A DNA stretch of 41,328 nt from Aquabacterium sp. (GTDB lineage: Bacteria; Pseudomonadota; Gammaproteobacteria; Burkholderiales; Burkholderiaceae_C). The position numbers were made by a program, and so were the translations under genes. Positions 32,189 to 41,328 of this stretch are shown piece after piece (position 1 is the stretch's first letter; each line of letters begins with the position of its first letter). The stretch spans positions 1 through 41,328 of the forward strand of contig NZ_JACRAH010000030.1 of the NCBI RefSeq assembly GCF_016234775.1, written 5' to 3'. The notes below the pieces were generated by a model. That model was not told the DNA's origin. It did no database searches and saw nothing but the letters and a program-made list of their open reading frames with translations.

Positions 32189-34525
32189 TCAACCCGCCGC
32201 CGCCAGCTCACGCTGCGGCTGAGGCGCAGCCGCTTGCGGCGCCTGTTGTTGTGCCTGCACGGGCTGCACATGGCCCGGGCGTTGGCCCGCCAGCATCGCC
32301 AGTACCTTGGCCTTGGGGCCATCGGCCAGGATGCGGCCACTGTCGACCACGATGATGCGGTCCACCACATCGAGCAAGGCCGGGCGGTGCGTGACCACGA
32401 TCAGCGTCTGCCCATGCACGGCAGAGCGCAGGTGATTGATGAAGCTGGCTTCAGACTGCGCATCCATTGAGCTGGTGGGCTCGTCCATCAGCAGCACCTG
32501 GGATTTGGTCACCAGGCAGCGTGCCAGCGCCACCAGCTGGCGTTGGCCACCTGACAGCAGGGAACCCATTTCGCCCACAGGCAGGTCGTAGCCCATGGGG
32601 TGCGACGCTGCGAGCTTGTCCAGCCCGGTTTGCCTTGCCACCTCCAGGAAGTGGCCGACGTCGGCATTGGGGCGGCCCAGCAGCACGTTTTCTTTCAAGG
32701 TGCCGTAGAACAGGCGAGGCTCTTGCGACACGAAGCCCACGTGGGTGCGGAAGTCCACCGGGTCGATCTGGCGCAGGTCGATGCCATCCACTTCCACAAA
32801 GCCATCTGTGGGCTGATACAGCCCCGCCAGCAAGCGCAGGATGGTGGATTTGCCGCTGCCGATCTTGCCCAGGATGGCGATGCGCTCACCCGGCTGGATC
32901 TGCATGTTGATGCCCTTGAGCACCGTGGGCGCGTGTTCGTGCTTGCCCTTCGGGTAGGCGAACATCACCTCGTGCAGGCCCAACTGACCCTTGAGGTTCT
33001 TGCGCGTGAGGTACTGCTTGCCCGCCACGCGCTCGGTGGGCATGGCCATCAGGTCATTGAGGATCAGGAGCGCCGCCTTGGCGCCTTGATAGCGGCTGGC
33101 CAGGGCCACCAGCGAGGTCAGGGGCGCCACGGCACGGCCGGCGAACATCACGGCACCGATCAGCGAACCGCCCGACACCTGCCCATCCTTGATCAGCACC
33201 ACGCCCCACATGAGCATGGCCACCGTCACCAGGGGCTGCACCACGGCAGAGAAGTTGTTCACCAGGCTGGCAATGGCTCGCGAGCGCAGCGACGAAGCCG
33301 CCGCAGCCGCATTGGCCGCCTCGTAGCGCTTGGAGAAGTAGCCCGCCGCACCGGCTGCGCGCACGTCTTCGAGGCCTTCCATGGCCTCCACCAGCACGCC
33401 TTGCAAGTCAGCGTGCTGCGCCATATTGGCCCGCATGGAGCGGCGCAGCATGCGCTGGATGCCGATGGACAAACCGAGCACGGCCGGGATCGCGATCAGG
33501 AGCACGAACACCAGCGGCCCGGCGATCACATAGGTCATCAGCACGAACAGGAAGATGAAGGGCAAGTCCGTCAGCACCGAGGCGCTGGCCGATGTCGAAA
33601 ACTCGCGCACCACCTCGATCTGCGACAACCTGTGCGCAAACGAGCCAGCCGAATCCGGCCGGTGTTCCAGGCGGATGTTGAGCGCCTGGTTGAACAGCAT
33701 GTTGCCCATGATCAGATCGGCCTTCTTGCCGGCCGTATCGATCAGGTAGCTGCGCAACTGGCGCGCTACCAGGTCAAAGAAGATACCGATCAAGGTGCCG
33801 ATGCCCAGCGACCACATGGTCACCATGGCGTCATGCGGGATCACCTTGTCATACACGATGGAGGTGAAGAAGCCCGTCACCAGCATGAGCAGGTTGCTCA
33901 GCAGCGCCGCCACCATGGCCGAGCGGTAATAAGGAACGTAGCGCTTGAGCGTGGACCACAGCCAGTGCGATGGCGAGAGCTGCTGCGCATCACGGTCACC
34001 ATGCACGGTGCCGGGCTTGACCGCCGCCAGCAAGGTGTAGCCGGAGTACTCGGGCAACAGTTCTTCTTCCGTGGCGGTGCAGACCTCGTTGCCCGAACCC
34101 GGCATCACCACTTCATAACGTGTGCCCCCTGCCCGCTTCGAGCGCGAGCCCAGGCGCCGCGTCAGGATCACGGCGTCGCCGTTCTTGAGCAGCATCACCA
34201 CGGGCATCAGCAGGCCCAGAATCTTGCTGGGCGGGCGCTTGACCAGCGTCGCGCTGAAACCCACCTGCTTGAGCACCTGTACCGCCTGTGGTGGCGACAT
34301 GCCGGCCCCATCCACCTGCAAGCCATCCAGCAAGGAGGCATGGCTGCGGTCGATGCCATGGTGATGGCACAACCAGACCACGGCTTCCAGCAGCGGATCG
34401 GCTGACAAGGCTGCGCCCTCACCTGCAGCAAAACTTTGCTCAGGTTCACCAATCGGTTCTTCGATCAGATCGGGCTCGGAGGTGGGGTCCACCAGATAGC
34501 TCCCAGGTAACAACAACGGGTACAC
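32189..34525 (-). CDS. Type I secretion ABC transporter with C39-like domain (LapB/LssB type)
   Basis: A 778-aa permease-ATPase. Residues about 40-165 form a C39-peptidase-like domain in which the usual Cys site is not intact (WLCHHHGI sits elsewhere), as in exporters of large adhesins that only bind substrate. Five or six membrane helices span about 205-480. The ATPase has Walker A GKIGSGKST at 553-561, signature LSGGQRQ at 657-663 and Walker B VLLMDEP with D681/E682. The Gln/Ala/Pro-rich tail is unusual. The only in-frame start is GTG 34525; a stop lies upstream. That GTG is inside a strong dyad with no clear ribosome site. Confidence 0.85.
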   Translation of the reverse strand: MYPLLLPGSYLVDPTSEPDLIEEPIGEPEQSFAAGEGAALSADPLLEAVVWLCHHHGIDRSHASLLDGLQVDGAGMSPPQAVQVLKQVGFSATLVKRPPSKILGLLMPVVMLLKNGDAVILTRRLGSRSKRAGGTRYEVVMPGSGNEVCTATEEELLPEYSGYTLLAAVKPGTVHGDRDAQQLSPSHWLWSTLKRYVPYYRSAMVAALLSNLLMLVTGFFTSIVYDKVIPHDAMVTMWSLGIGTLIGIFFDLVARQLRSYLIDTAGKKADLIMGNMLFNQALNIRLEHRPDSAGSFAHRLSQIEVVREFSTSASASVLTDLPFIFLFVLMTYVIAGPLVFVLLIAIPAVLGLSIGIQRMLRRSMRANMAQHADLQGVLVEAMEGLEDVRAAGAAGYFSKRYEAANAAAAASSLRSRAIASLVNNFSAVVQPLVTVAMLMWGVVLIKDGQVSGGSLIGAVMFAGRAVAPLTSLVALASRYQGAKAALLILNDLMAMPTERVAGKQYLTRKNLKGQLGLHEVMFAYPKGKHEHAPTVLKGINMQIQPGERIAILGKIGSGKSTILRLLAGLYQPTDGFVEVDGIDLRQIDPVDFRTHVGFVSQEPRLFYGTLKENVLLGRPNADVGHFLEVARQTGLDKLAASHPMGYDLPVGEMGSLLSGGQRQLVALARCLVTKSQVLLMDEPTSSMDAQSEASFINHLRSAVHGQTLIVVTHRPALLDVVDRIIVVDSGRILADGPKAKVLAMLAGQRPGHVQPVQAQQQAPQAAAPQPQRELAAAG

Positions 34526-34567
34526 GGCCCGTTTGGGGCCCCTTTAGGGACTTTTCGGGCGTGTACC
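34519..34567 (-). promoter_or_regulatory. Dyad enclosing the GTG start of the ABC transporter
   Basis: On the minus strand GGTACACGCCCG (34567-34556) can pair with CGGGCCGTGTACC (34531-34519) with one bulged base. The second arm includes the start GTG. The loop holds AAAGGGG, the only ribosome-site-like sequence. Outside it, TACCTGGGA and TCCCAGGTA (34564-34572 and 34501-34509) extend the symmetry. It could be a translational lock or an operator. Confidence 0.5.
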
Positions 34568-34760
34568 TGGGATGCTAGGTGGGGGGCTGTGAAGTCTTAA
34601 GCGGCAATAGAGGCGTCTTCGCCGCGCATTTCCGGCCCGTGCAACAGCGGCGCACAAGCGCAGCGGGAACACGAAAAGCGACGACGCAAGCGAGCCGAAC
34701 ACGGCAGCCTGGCGTCAGACTTCAGCGACTGATGGAGGGAAGACGAGAGGCAGGGGGGGG

Positions 34761-34834
34761 TGGAGGCGCGGCCCGGAGTCGAACCGGGCTCAACGGATTT
34801 GCAATCCGACGCATAACCGCTTTGCTACCGCGCC
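34761..34834 (-). tRNA. tRNA-Cys (GCA), copy 1
   Basis: 74 nt with encoded CCA. The acceptor arms GGCGCGG and CCGCGCC pair, GCA is the anticodon, and the T arm has GGTTCGACTCC. It lies downstream of tRNA-Gly copy 1 on the same strand. Confidence 0.95.
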
Positions 34835-34864
34835 TCAAAAACAACTTCCAGCAGCTTGGGCTGG

Positions 34865-34893
34865 AAAAAAGGGAAGCACTTGGCTTCCCTTTT
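34865..34893 (-). terminator. Hairpin with T-run between tRNA-Gly and tRNA-Cys, copy 1
   Basis: GGGAAGC and GCTTCCC form a stem which on the minus strand is followed by six T. It would end or attenuate the transcript between the two tRNAs, or be a processing site. Confidence 0.6.
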
Positions 34894-34900
34894 CAAAATT

Positions 34901-34976
34901 TGGAGCGGGATAAGAGACTCGAACTCTCGACCTATACCTTGGCAAGGTATCGCTCTACCAACTGAGCTAATCCCGC
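34901..34976 (-). tRNA. tRNA-Gly (GCC), copy 1
   Basis: 76 nt with encoded CCA. It has acceptor GCGGGA/TCCCGC, anticodon GCC in CTTGCCAAG, and the TTAGCTCAGTTGGTAGAGC D-arm. Confidence 0.95.
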
Positions 34977-35069
34977 ATATTGTCATTGCTGACAATTTTC
35001 TTCGCTTTGACTTCAGCTTGTTTGCTGCTGTCTTGATCGTTTTGGTTGTCGCGATCAGCGAAGACCTGA

Positions 35070-35099
35070 ACTATACATCGATTTTGGTACTTTGCGCAA
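35070..35099 (-). promoter_or_regulatory. Promoter of tRNA-Gly/Cys copy 1
   Basis: TTGCGC and TATAGT with an 18-base spacer, followed by TCAGGTCTTCGCTGATC. The -10 box, the spacing and the downstream 17 bases recur before copy 2. Confidence 0.6.
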
Positions 35100-35141
35100 G
35101 GTGTCGCAAATTTTCATCAAGATTTTTGTACGCCAGACCGG

Positions 35142-35228
35142 TGGTGCGCGGGACGGGAATCGAACCCGTACACCCTTACGGATACGAGATTTTAAGTCTC
35201 GGGCGTCTACCTATTCCGCCACCCGCGC
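35142..35228 (-). tRNA. tRNA-Leu (UAA)
   Basis: 87 nt with encoded CCA and a long variable arm, as expected for leucine. The anticodon is TAA in GACTTAAAATC, with acceptor arms GCGCGGG and CCCGCGC. It is single, unlike the Gly and Cys genes around it. Confidence 0.95.
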
Positions 35229-35379
35229 ATGAGGCTCGGCATTGTACCTGTGCGTTCTTTCAAATGCCCGATGAACAGGCACTTGTGCACGCCATGAAAG
35301 CCACGCAAAGCCCCAGCCCCCTTCTCTTCCATTCCCGCTTGCCTAGAATGGGTCTCAAGAGATCAGCGGGAGCCACACC

Positions 35380-36699
35380 ATGCGTGTACTCGTCCTCGGA
35401 AGCGGTGTGATCGGCGTGACCAGCGCCTACTGCCTGGCACGCGCCGGCGCCAGCGTCACCGTGATCGACCGCCAGCCCGGGCCCGCCATGGAAACCAGCT
35501 TCGCCAATGCGGGCCAGATTTCACCCGGCTATGCCTCCCCCTGGGCCTCACCCGGCCTGCCCCTCAAAGCCCTGCACTGGTTGTTCCAGAAGCACTCGCC
35601 CCTGGCCATCAGGCCTGACGGCAGCTTGTGGCAATGGCAATGGATGGCGCGCATGCTGCGCGAGTGCAACCCCGAGCGCTACGCCATCAACAAGGAGCGC
35701 ATGGTGCGCGTGGCCGAATACAGCCGCGACTGCCTGCGCCAATGGCGCGCCGAGATGGGCCTGCAATACGAAGGCCGCACCCTGGGCACCTTGCAGATCT
35801 TCCGCACCCAGGCGCAACTGCAAAGCGCCCACAAGGACACCTCGGTGCTGGACCGCTGCAACGTGCCCTACCAACTGATGACGCCCGATGAATGCGTGCA
35901 ACAGGAACCCGCCCTGGCTGCGCGCCAAGGCTTGCTCACCGGTGGCCTGTATCTACCTGGTGACGAAACCGGTGATTGCCACCTCTTCGCCCAAGTGATG
36001 ACCGAGAAGGCCCGCGCCTTGGGCGTGCAGTTCCTGCATGGCGTGCAAGTGGACCAACTGCTGCACGACGGCCAGCGCATCACCGGCGTGAGGCTGCTGA
36101 CACCCAAAGGCGCCGAGGTGCGCCTGGCCGATGCCTATGTGGTGGCCATGGCCACGTATACACGTGCGCTGCTGCGCGATCTGGCACTGGACCTGCCCGT
36201 CTATCCCGTCAAGGGCTACTCGCTCACGCTACCGATTCAGCAGGCCGATGCTGCGCCGCGCTCCACCGTGCTGGACGAAAGCTACAAGGTCGCCCTCACG
36301 CGCTTTGATCAACGCATCCGAGTGGGCGGCATGGCCGAGCTGGCCGGCTTTGATCTGAACCTGCGCGAGAGCCGCCGCGCCACACTGGAGCGCGTCGTGC
36401 GCGATCTCTTCCCCGATGCGGGCCCCATCGATCAAGGTGAGTTCTGGACCGGCCTGCGGCCCATGACGCCCGACGGCACACCCATCATCGGGCGCACCCG
36501 CATCGACAAGCTGTGGCTCAACACAGGCCACGGCACACTGGGCTGGACCATGGCAGCCGGCAGCGGGCAGTTGCTCGCAGACATGCTGCTGGGCCGCCCC
36601 ACCGCCATCCGCAGTGATGACCTGGCCTTGAGCCGCTACCAGCGCGCGCCCATCAAGGTGGCACCGCCCTCGCCTGCCATTGCCCGGCATCGCTCGTAA
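35380..36699 (+). CDS. dadA: D-amino acid dehydrogenase, small subunit type
   Basis: A 439-aa FAD enzyme of the DadA family that oxidises D-amino acids such as D-alanine to keto acids and passes electrons to the respiratory chain. The FAD motif [19 protein letters not shown] is at residues 4-22 and the family segment [18 protein letters not shown] follows. The C-terminal [16 protein letters not shown] segment is characteristic. Length is close to the usual 430. GGGAG precedes the ATG. No alr or lrp is adjacent; it stands alone between tRNA blocks and ends in a clear terminator. Confidence 0.9.
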   Translation: MRVLVLGSGVIGVTSAYCLARAGASVTVIDRQPGPAMETSFANAGQISPGYASPWASPGLPLKALHWLFQKHSPLAIRPDGSLWQWQWMARMLRECNPERYAINKERMVRVAEYSRDCLRQWRAEMGLQYEGRTLGTLQIFRTQAQLQSAHKDTSVLDRCNVPYQLMTPDECVQQEPALAARQGLLTGGLYLPGDETGDCHLFAQVMTEKARALGVQFLHGVQVDQLLHDGQRITGVRLLTPKGAEVRLADAYVVAMATYTRALLRDLALDLPVYPVKGYSLTLPIQQADAAPRSTVLDESYKVALTRFDQRIRVGGMAELAGFDLNLRESRRATLERVVRDLFPDAGPIDQGEFWTGLRPMTPDGTPIIGRTRIDKLWLNTGHGTLGWTMAAGSGQLLADMLLGRPTAIRSDDLALSRYQRAPIKVAPPSPAIARHRS

Positions 36700-36717
36700 G
36701 CCAGGCACACGCCAGCA

Positions 36718-36757
36718 AGAAAAAAGCCCCGCCAGATGAACCGGAGGGGCTTTTTTG
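36718..36757 (+). terminator. Terminator after dadA
   Basis: AAGCCCC and GGGGCTT stem with a six-T run, preceded by an A-run, so it can also work for the minus strand tRNA transcript. Confidence 0.85.
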
Positions 36758-36764
36758 TAGAAGC

Positions 36765-36838
36765 TGGAGGCGCGGGCCGGAGTCGAACCGACCTACACGG
36801 ATTTGCAATCCGGTGCATAACCGCTTTGCTACCGCGCC
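36765..36838 (-). tRNA. tRNA-Cys (GCA), copy 2
   Basis: 74 nt with encoded CCA. The acceptor stem, D arm and anticodon are as in copy 1, with differences in the T stem, variable loop and anticodon stem. Confidence 0.95.
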
Positions 36839-36914
36839 ACTGATCTTTGCTGATCAATCTCGTTGCCGAGCTCCGCAGTATCTCTGAAAATTCAGCAACG
36901 TGCAGAGCACCAAC

Positions 36915-36950
36915 AAAAAAGGAAGCCAAGCTGTTAAACCAGGCTTCCTT
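36915..36950 (-). terminator. Hairpin with T-run between tRNA-Gly and tRNA-Cys, copy 2
   Basis: GGAAGCC and GGCTTCC with a 14-base loop, followed on the minus strand by six T. It holds the same place as the hairpin in copy 1 but the loop differs. Confidence 0.6.
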
Positions 36951-36958
36951 TCGGAATT

Positions 36959-37034
36959 TGGAGCGGGATAAGAGACTCGAACTCTCGACCTATACCTTGG
37001 CAAGGTATCGCTCTACCAACTGAGCTAATCCCGC
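36959..37034 (-). tRNA. tRNA-Gly (GCC), copy 2
   Basis: 76 nt with encoded CCA; by eye identical to copy 1 through the whole gene. Confidence 0.95.
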
Positions 37035-37161
37035 ATGTTCACTTTGCAGTGACGTATCGCTTTATGCAGATGCTCTAGAGTTGCCCCTTGCTTTGCTGCA
37101 TCGATCCCTGTTTGGTCACAAGCATCTTGCGATGTCTGTGCAGTGATCAGCGAAGACCTGA

Positions 37162-37191
37162 ACTATACATCATTTTTGACGTTTTGATCAA
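37162..37191 (-). promoter_or_regulatory. Promoter of tRNA-Gly/Cys copy 2
   Basis: TTGATC and TATAGT with an 18-base spacer. TGATGTATAGTTCAGGTC and the following bases match copy 1 closely, whereas the region between promoter and tRNA differs. Confidence 0.6.
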
Positions 37192-37216
37192 GTCGTCGCT
37201 TTTTTTCATCAACACA

Positions 37217-39643
37217 TCAGTGCTTCAGGACGTCGGTGCTGGTGGCAGCAGGCGCGGCGGCAGCAGCCTCCGGCTTGGCTTCCACCTTGACCTCTTCCTC
37301 GGGCAGCGGCGTAGGCTGACGCTCCAGGGCGACTTCCAGCACCTTGTCGATCCACTTCACAGGCACGATCTCGATCTGGCTCTTCACGTTCTCGGGGATC
37401 TCAGCCAGGTCCTTCACGTTCTCTTCAGGGATCAGCACGGTCTTGATGCCACCACGGTGAGCAGCCAGGAGCTTCTCCTTCAGGCCACCAATCGCCGTGA
37501 CTTCACCACGCAGGGTGATTTCACCCGTCATGGCCACGTCAGCACGCACCGGGATGCCCGTCAGCGCCGACACAAACGCCGTGGTCATGGCAGCACCAGC
37601 AGACGGACCGTCCTTCGGTGTGGCGCCATCAGGCACGTGAATGTGGATGTCGCGCTTCTCGAACAGATCGTCGGTGATGCCCAGGCGGCGAGCGCGTGAA
37701 CGCACCACCGAACGAGCAGCCTCGACGGACTCCTTCATCACATCGCCCAGTTGCCCGGTGCGGATGATGTTGCCCTTGCCGGGCATGATCGCGGCTTCGA
37801 TGGTCAGCAGATCGCCGCCCACTTCCGTCCATGCCAGGCCGACGACCTGACCGATCTGGTTGTCCTTCGTGGCTTCGCCGTAGCTGTACTTGCGCACGCC
37901 CAGGAAGTCATTGAGGTTCTCGTCGGTGACGACCACCTTCTCGGTGTACTGCTTGAGCGCAAAGCCCTTGATCACCTTGCGGCAGATCTTGGAGACTTCG
38001 CGTTCCAGCGAACGCACACCAGCTTCACGGGTGTAGTAGCGGATGATGCCGCGGATGGCGCTTTCAGCGACTTCCAGCTCACCTTCCTTCACACCGTTGT
38101 TCTTGATCTGCTTGGGCAGCAAGTACGTTTGAACGATGTGCACCTTCTCGTCTTCGGTGTAGCCAGCCAGGCGAATCACTTCCATCCGGTCCAGCAGGGC
38201 TGGTGGGATGTTCAGCGAGTTCGAGGTGGCCACGAACATCACATCCGACAAGTCGAAATCGACTTCGATGTAGTGGTCGCCGAAGGTGTGGTTCTGTTCG
38301 GGGTCGAGCACTTCCAGCAGCGCCGATGAAGGGTCGCCACGGAAGTCCATGCCCAGCTTGTCGATTTCGTCAAGCAGGAACAGCGGGTTGCGCACACCGA
38401 CCTTGCCCAGGCTCTGCAGCACCTTGCCCGGCATGGAGCCGATGTAGGTGCGGCGGTGGCCACGGATCTCGGCTTCGTCACGCACGCCGCCCAGGGCCAT
38501 GCGCACGAACTTGCGGCCGGTCGCACGGGCGATCGACTGACCCAGCGAGGTCTTGCCGACGCCGGGAGGGCCAACCAGGCACAGGATGGGCGCCTTGACC
38601 TTGTCCACGCGTTGTTGCACAGCAAGATACTCAAGGATGCGTTCCTTGACCTTGTCGAGGCCGTAGTGCTCTTCGTTCAGCACGGACTCGGCCAGGGCCA
38701 GGTCATGCTTGACCTTGGACTTCTTGCTCCAGGGCAGGCCGACCAGGGTGTCGATGTAGTTGCGCACCACGGTGGCTTCTGCCGACATGGGCGACATCAG
38801 CTTGAGCTTCTTGAACTCGGCATCGACCTTCTTGCGTGCCTCCTTGGGCATGCGAGCGGACTCGATCTTCTTGGCGATTTCTTCGAGGTCTGCGCCCTCT
38901 TCGCCTTCACCCAGTTCTTTCTGGATGGCCTTGACCTGCTCGTTCAGGTAGTACTCGCGCTGCGACTTCTCCATCTGGCGCTTGACGCGGCCACGGATGC
39001 GCTTTTCAACCTGCAGGATGTCGACTTCGTGCTCGAGTTGCTCCAGCAGCTTTTCCAGACGACCGGACACCGAGAACAGGTCCAGCACGGCCTGCTTGGC
39101 TTCGAGCTTGAGCGGCAAGTGCGCAGCGATGGTGTCAGCCAGACGGCCAGCATCATCGATACCGGAGATCGACGTCAGGATTTCAGGCGGGATCTTCTTG
39201 TTGAGCTTGACGTACTGGTCAAACTGTTGCGTCACCGCGCGGCGCAGCGCTTCAACTTCAGGCGTGATGCCGCCTTCGGGTTGAACCGGCACCACATCAG
39301 CGGTGAAGAATTCGTTTTCGTCGTGGATGGCCGACGTATTGGCACGCTGAACGCCTTCGACCAGCACCTTCACGGTACCGTCAGGCAATTTCAACATCTG
39401 CAAGATGCTGGAAACGCAGCCGATGTCGAACATGTCTTCCGCTTTGGGCTCGTCCTTGCCAGCAGCTTTTTGGGCGACCAGCATGATTTGCCTGCCAGCT
39501 TCCATCGCGGCTTCCAGCGCCTTGATGGACTTGGGGCGACCCACGAACAGCGGGATCACCATGTGCGGAAAGACCACGACATCTCGCAGCGGCAGCAACG
39601 GCAGCGTGATGGGATCGGAGGGAAGGATGGGGTGTCCAGACAT
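37217..39643 (-). CDS. lon: ATP-dependent protease Lon
   Basis: An 808-aa LonA. The N-terminal substrate domain (about 10-200) and coiled coil precede the AAA+ module with GPPGVGKTS and LFLLDEIDK. The protease part has the catalytic Ser in [11 protein letters not shown] and the Lys in [19 protein letters not shown] at 39670 opens the frame, but the ATG at 39643 (MSGHPILPS) fits the family start better. The Ala-rich tail after about residue 780 is extra. It degrades damaged and regulatory proteins in the cytosol. It lies downstream of clpX, separated by a dyad. Confidence 0.97.
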   Translation of the reverse strand: MSGHPILPSDPITLPLLPLRDVVVFPHMVIPLFVGRPKSIKALEAAMEAGRQIMLVAQKAAGKDEPKAEDMFDIGCVSSILQMLKLPDGTVKVLVEGVQRANTSAIHDENEFFTADVVPVQPEGGITPEVEALRRAVTQQFDQYVKLNKKIPPEILTSISGIDDAGRLADTIAAHLPLKLEAKQAVLDLFSVSGRLEKLLEQLEHEVDILQVEKRIRGRVKRQMEKSQREYYLNEQVKAIQKELGEGEEGADLEEIAKKIESARMPKEARKKVDAEFKKLKLMSPMSAEATVVRNYIDTLVGLPWSKKSKVKHDLALAESVLNEEHYGLDKVKERILEYLAVQQRVDKVKAPILCLVGPPGVGKTSLGQSIARATGRKFVRMALGGVRDEAEIRGHRRTYIGSMPGKVLQSLGKVGVRNPLFLLDEIDKLGMDFRGDPSSALLEVLDPEQNHTFGDHYIEVDFDLSDVMFVATSNSLNIPPALLDRMEVIRLAGYTEDEKVHIVQTYLLPKQIKNNGVKEGELEVAESAIRGIIRYYTREAGVRSLEREVSKICRKVIKGFALKQYTEKVVVTDENLNDFLGVRKYSYGEATKDNQIGQVVGLAWTEVGGDLLTIEAAIMPGKGNIIRTGQLGDVMKESVEAARSVVRSRARRLGITDDLFEKRDIHIHVPDGATPKDGPSAGAAMTTAFVSALTGIPVRADVAMTGEITLRGEVTAIGGLKEKLLAAHRGGIKTVLIPEENVKDLAEIPENVKSQIEIVPVKWIDKVLEVALERQPTPLPEEEVKVEAKPEAAAAAPAATSTDVLKH

Positions 39644-39695
39644 ATTGGGCTCACTTTCTCTGATACCCACTTGGGGCTTCAGCGATAAAACACAA

Positions 39696-39739
39696 GGGCA
39701 CCGTGAAAACCTTGGATCACAGGGTCTTCAGCGGTGCCC
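39696..39739 (-). terminator. Possible terminator between clpX and lon
   Basis: GGGCACCG and CGGTGCCC are perfect 8-bp arms with a 28-base loop; on the minus strand they are followed by TTGTGTTTTA. The loop is long, so partial termination or an mRNA processing hairpin are equally possible. Confidence 0.4.
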
Positions 39740-39765
39740 GTCAGAGCGGAACTTCAAGAGTTCGC

Positions 39766-41043
<1,278 letters not shown>

Positions 41044-41193
41044 GGTGCAGGCCTGTCAAAGTGTCGGCAAGGGGGTTAAGGACATGATAAGACAAATGGC
41101 CCCACGTCAATCTCGGTGAACTGCCCCATCTTGGCGCGGCTTTTTAGCCACTTCGGGGTCAATCCGGGGACGCGCGGGGGCGCTTCTGTCAGA

Positions 41194-41328
41194 TCACTGT
41201 CGCTTGTCCAGCACCTTGTCGATGAGTCCGTAAGTGGCGGCCTCATCGGCCGACATGTAGTAGTCGCGTTCGGTATCGTTCTGGATCTTCTCCAGGGGCT
41301 GGCCGGAACGCTCGGCCAGGATACGGTT
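41194..41328 (-). CDS. clpP: ClpP protease subunit, C-terminal end (cut by the window edge)
   Basis: The last 44 codons of ClpP. They include the catalytic-Asp region segment [13 protein letters not shown] and the end [11 protein letters not shown], both typical of ClpP. The catalytic Ser and His lie outside the window. It is upstream of clpX on the same strand. Confidence 0.95.
   Translation of the reverse strand, partial: NRILAERSGQPLEKIQNDTERDYYMSADEAATYGLIDKVLDKRQ

Noticed and set aside
34579..35410. Open frames of 128 and 184 aa on the plus strand
   Set aside because: They run through tRNA genes in antisense and the dadA start.

Overview
The window looks like a chromosome segment of a high-GC betaproteobacterium of the order Burkholderiales, close to Comamonadaceae or Sphaerotilaceae. 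This rests on the overall protein flavour, the clpP-clpX-lon block and the tRNA-Gly/Cys/Leu group. I could not run a search, so the genus is open. Most of the window is clearly GC-rich. About 19.6-25.4 kb is visibly AT-richer and looks acquired.

Layout. (1) 1-3823: a very repetitive Ser/Thr-rich surface protein made of 8-residue repeats, ending in a calcium-loop domain typical of type I secretion substrates. The frame is open from the window edge but carries one in-frame TAG at 278-280. (2) 4031-9185: two near-identical copies of a UDP-glucuronate decarboxylase plus methyltransferase pair (the first methyltransferase fused to a second one), then a family 2 glycosyltransferase. (3) 9337-16918: an unknown lipoprotein pair, a glycerophosphodiesterase, an unknown 299-aa protein, a GDSL esterase, a DUF2235 hydrolase, two SDR-like proteins with altered catalytic residues and a GST. 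(4) 16920-18614: a hipBA toxin-antitoxin operon on the minus strand, facing a TonB-domain protein. (5) 19976-about 25341: an integron-type gene cassette array with three full attC sites, a half attC at its right end and no integrase in the window. Its cassettes carry a SIR2-like protein, an unknown protein plus a 4-helix membrane protein, a CBS-HEPN protein and an OLD-type ATPase/TOPRIM protein. All look like anti-phage or abortive-infection genes. (6) 25441-34525, minus strand: ABC transporter, HlyD adaptor and TolC channel of a type I secretion system, followed by a TPR-GT41 (O-GlcNAc-transferase-like) protein and two more glycosyltransferase-like proteins. (7) 34761-41328: two copies of a tRNA-Gly/tRNA-Cys unit around tRNA-Leu and dadA, then lon, clpX and the end of clpP.

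How it may fit together (inference). Regions 1, 2 and 6 read as one surface-glycoprotein system: the octad-repeat protein is the likely cargo of the type I secretion system, its regularly spaced Ser/Thr residues are plausible acceptors for the GT41 enzyme, and the UXS, methyltransferase and glycosyltransferase genes would make and decorate the sugars. The cassette array sits between the two halves and is a separate, mobile defence store.
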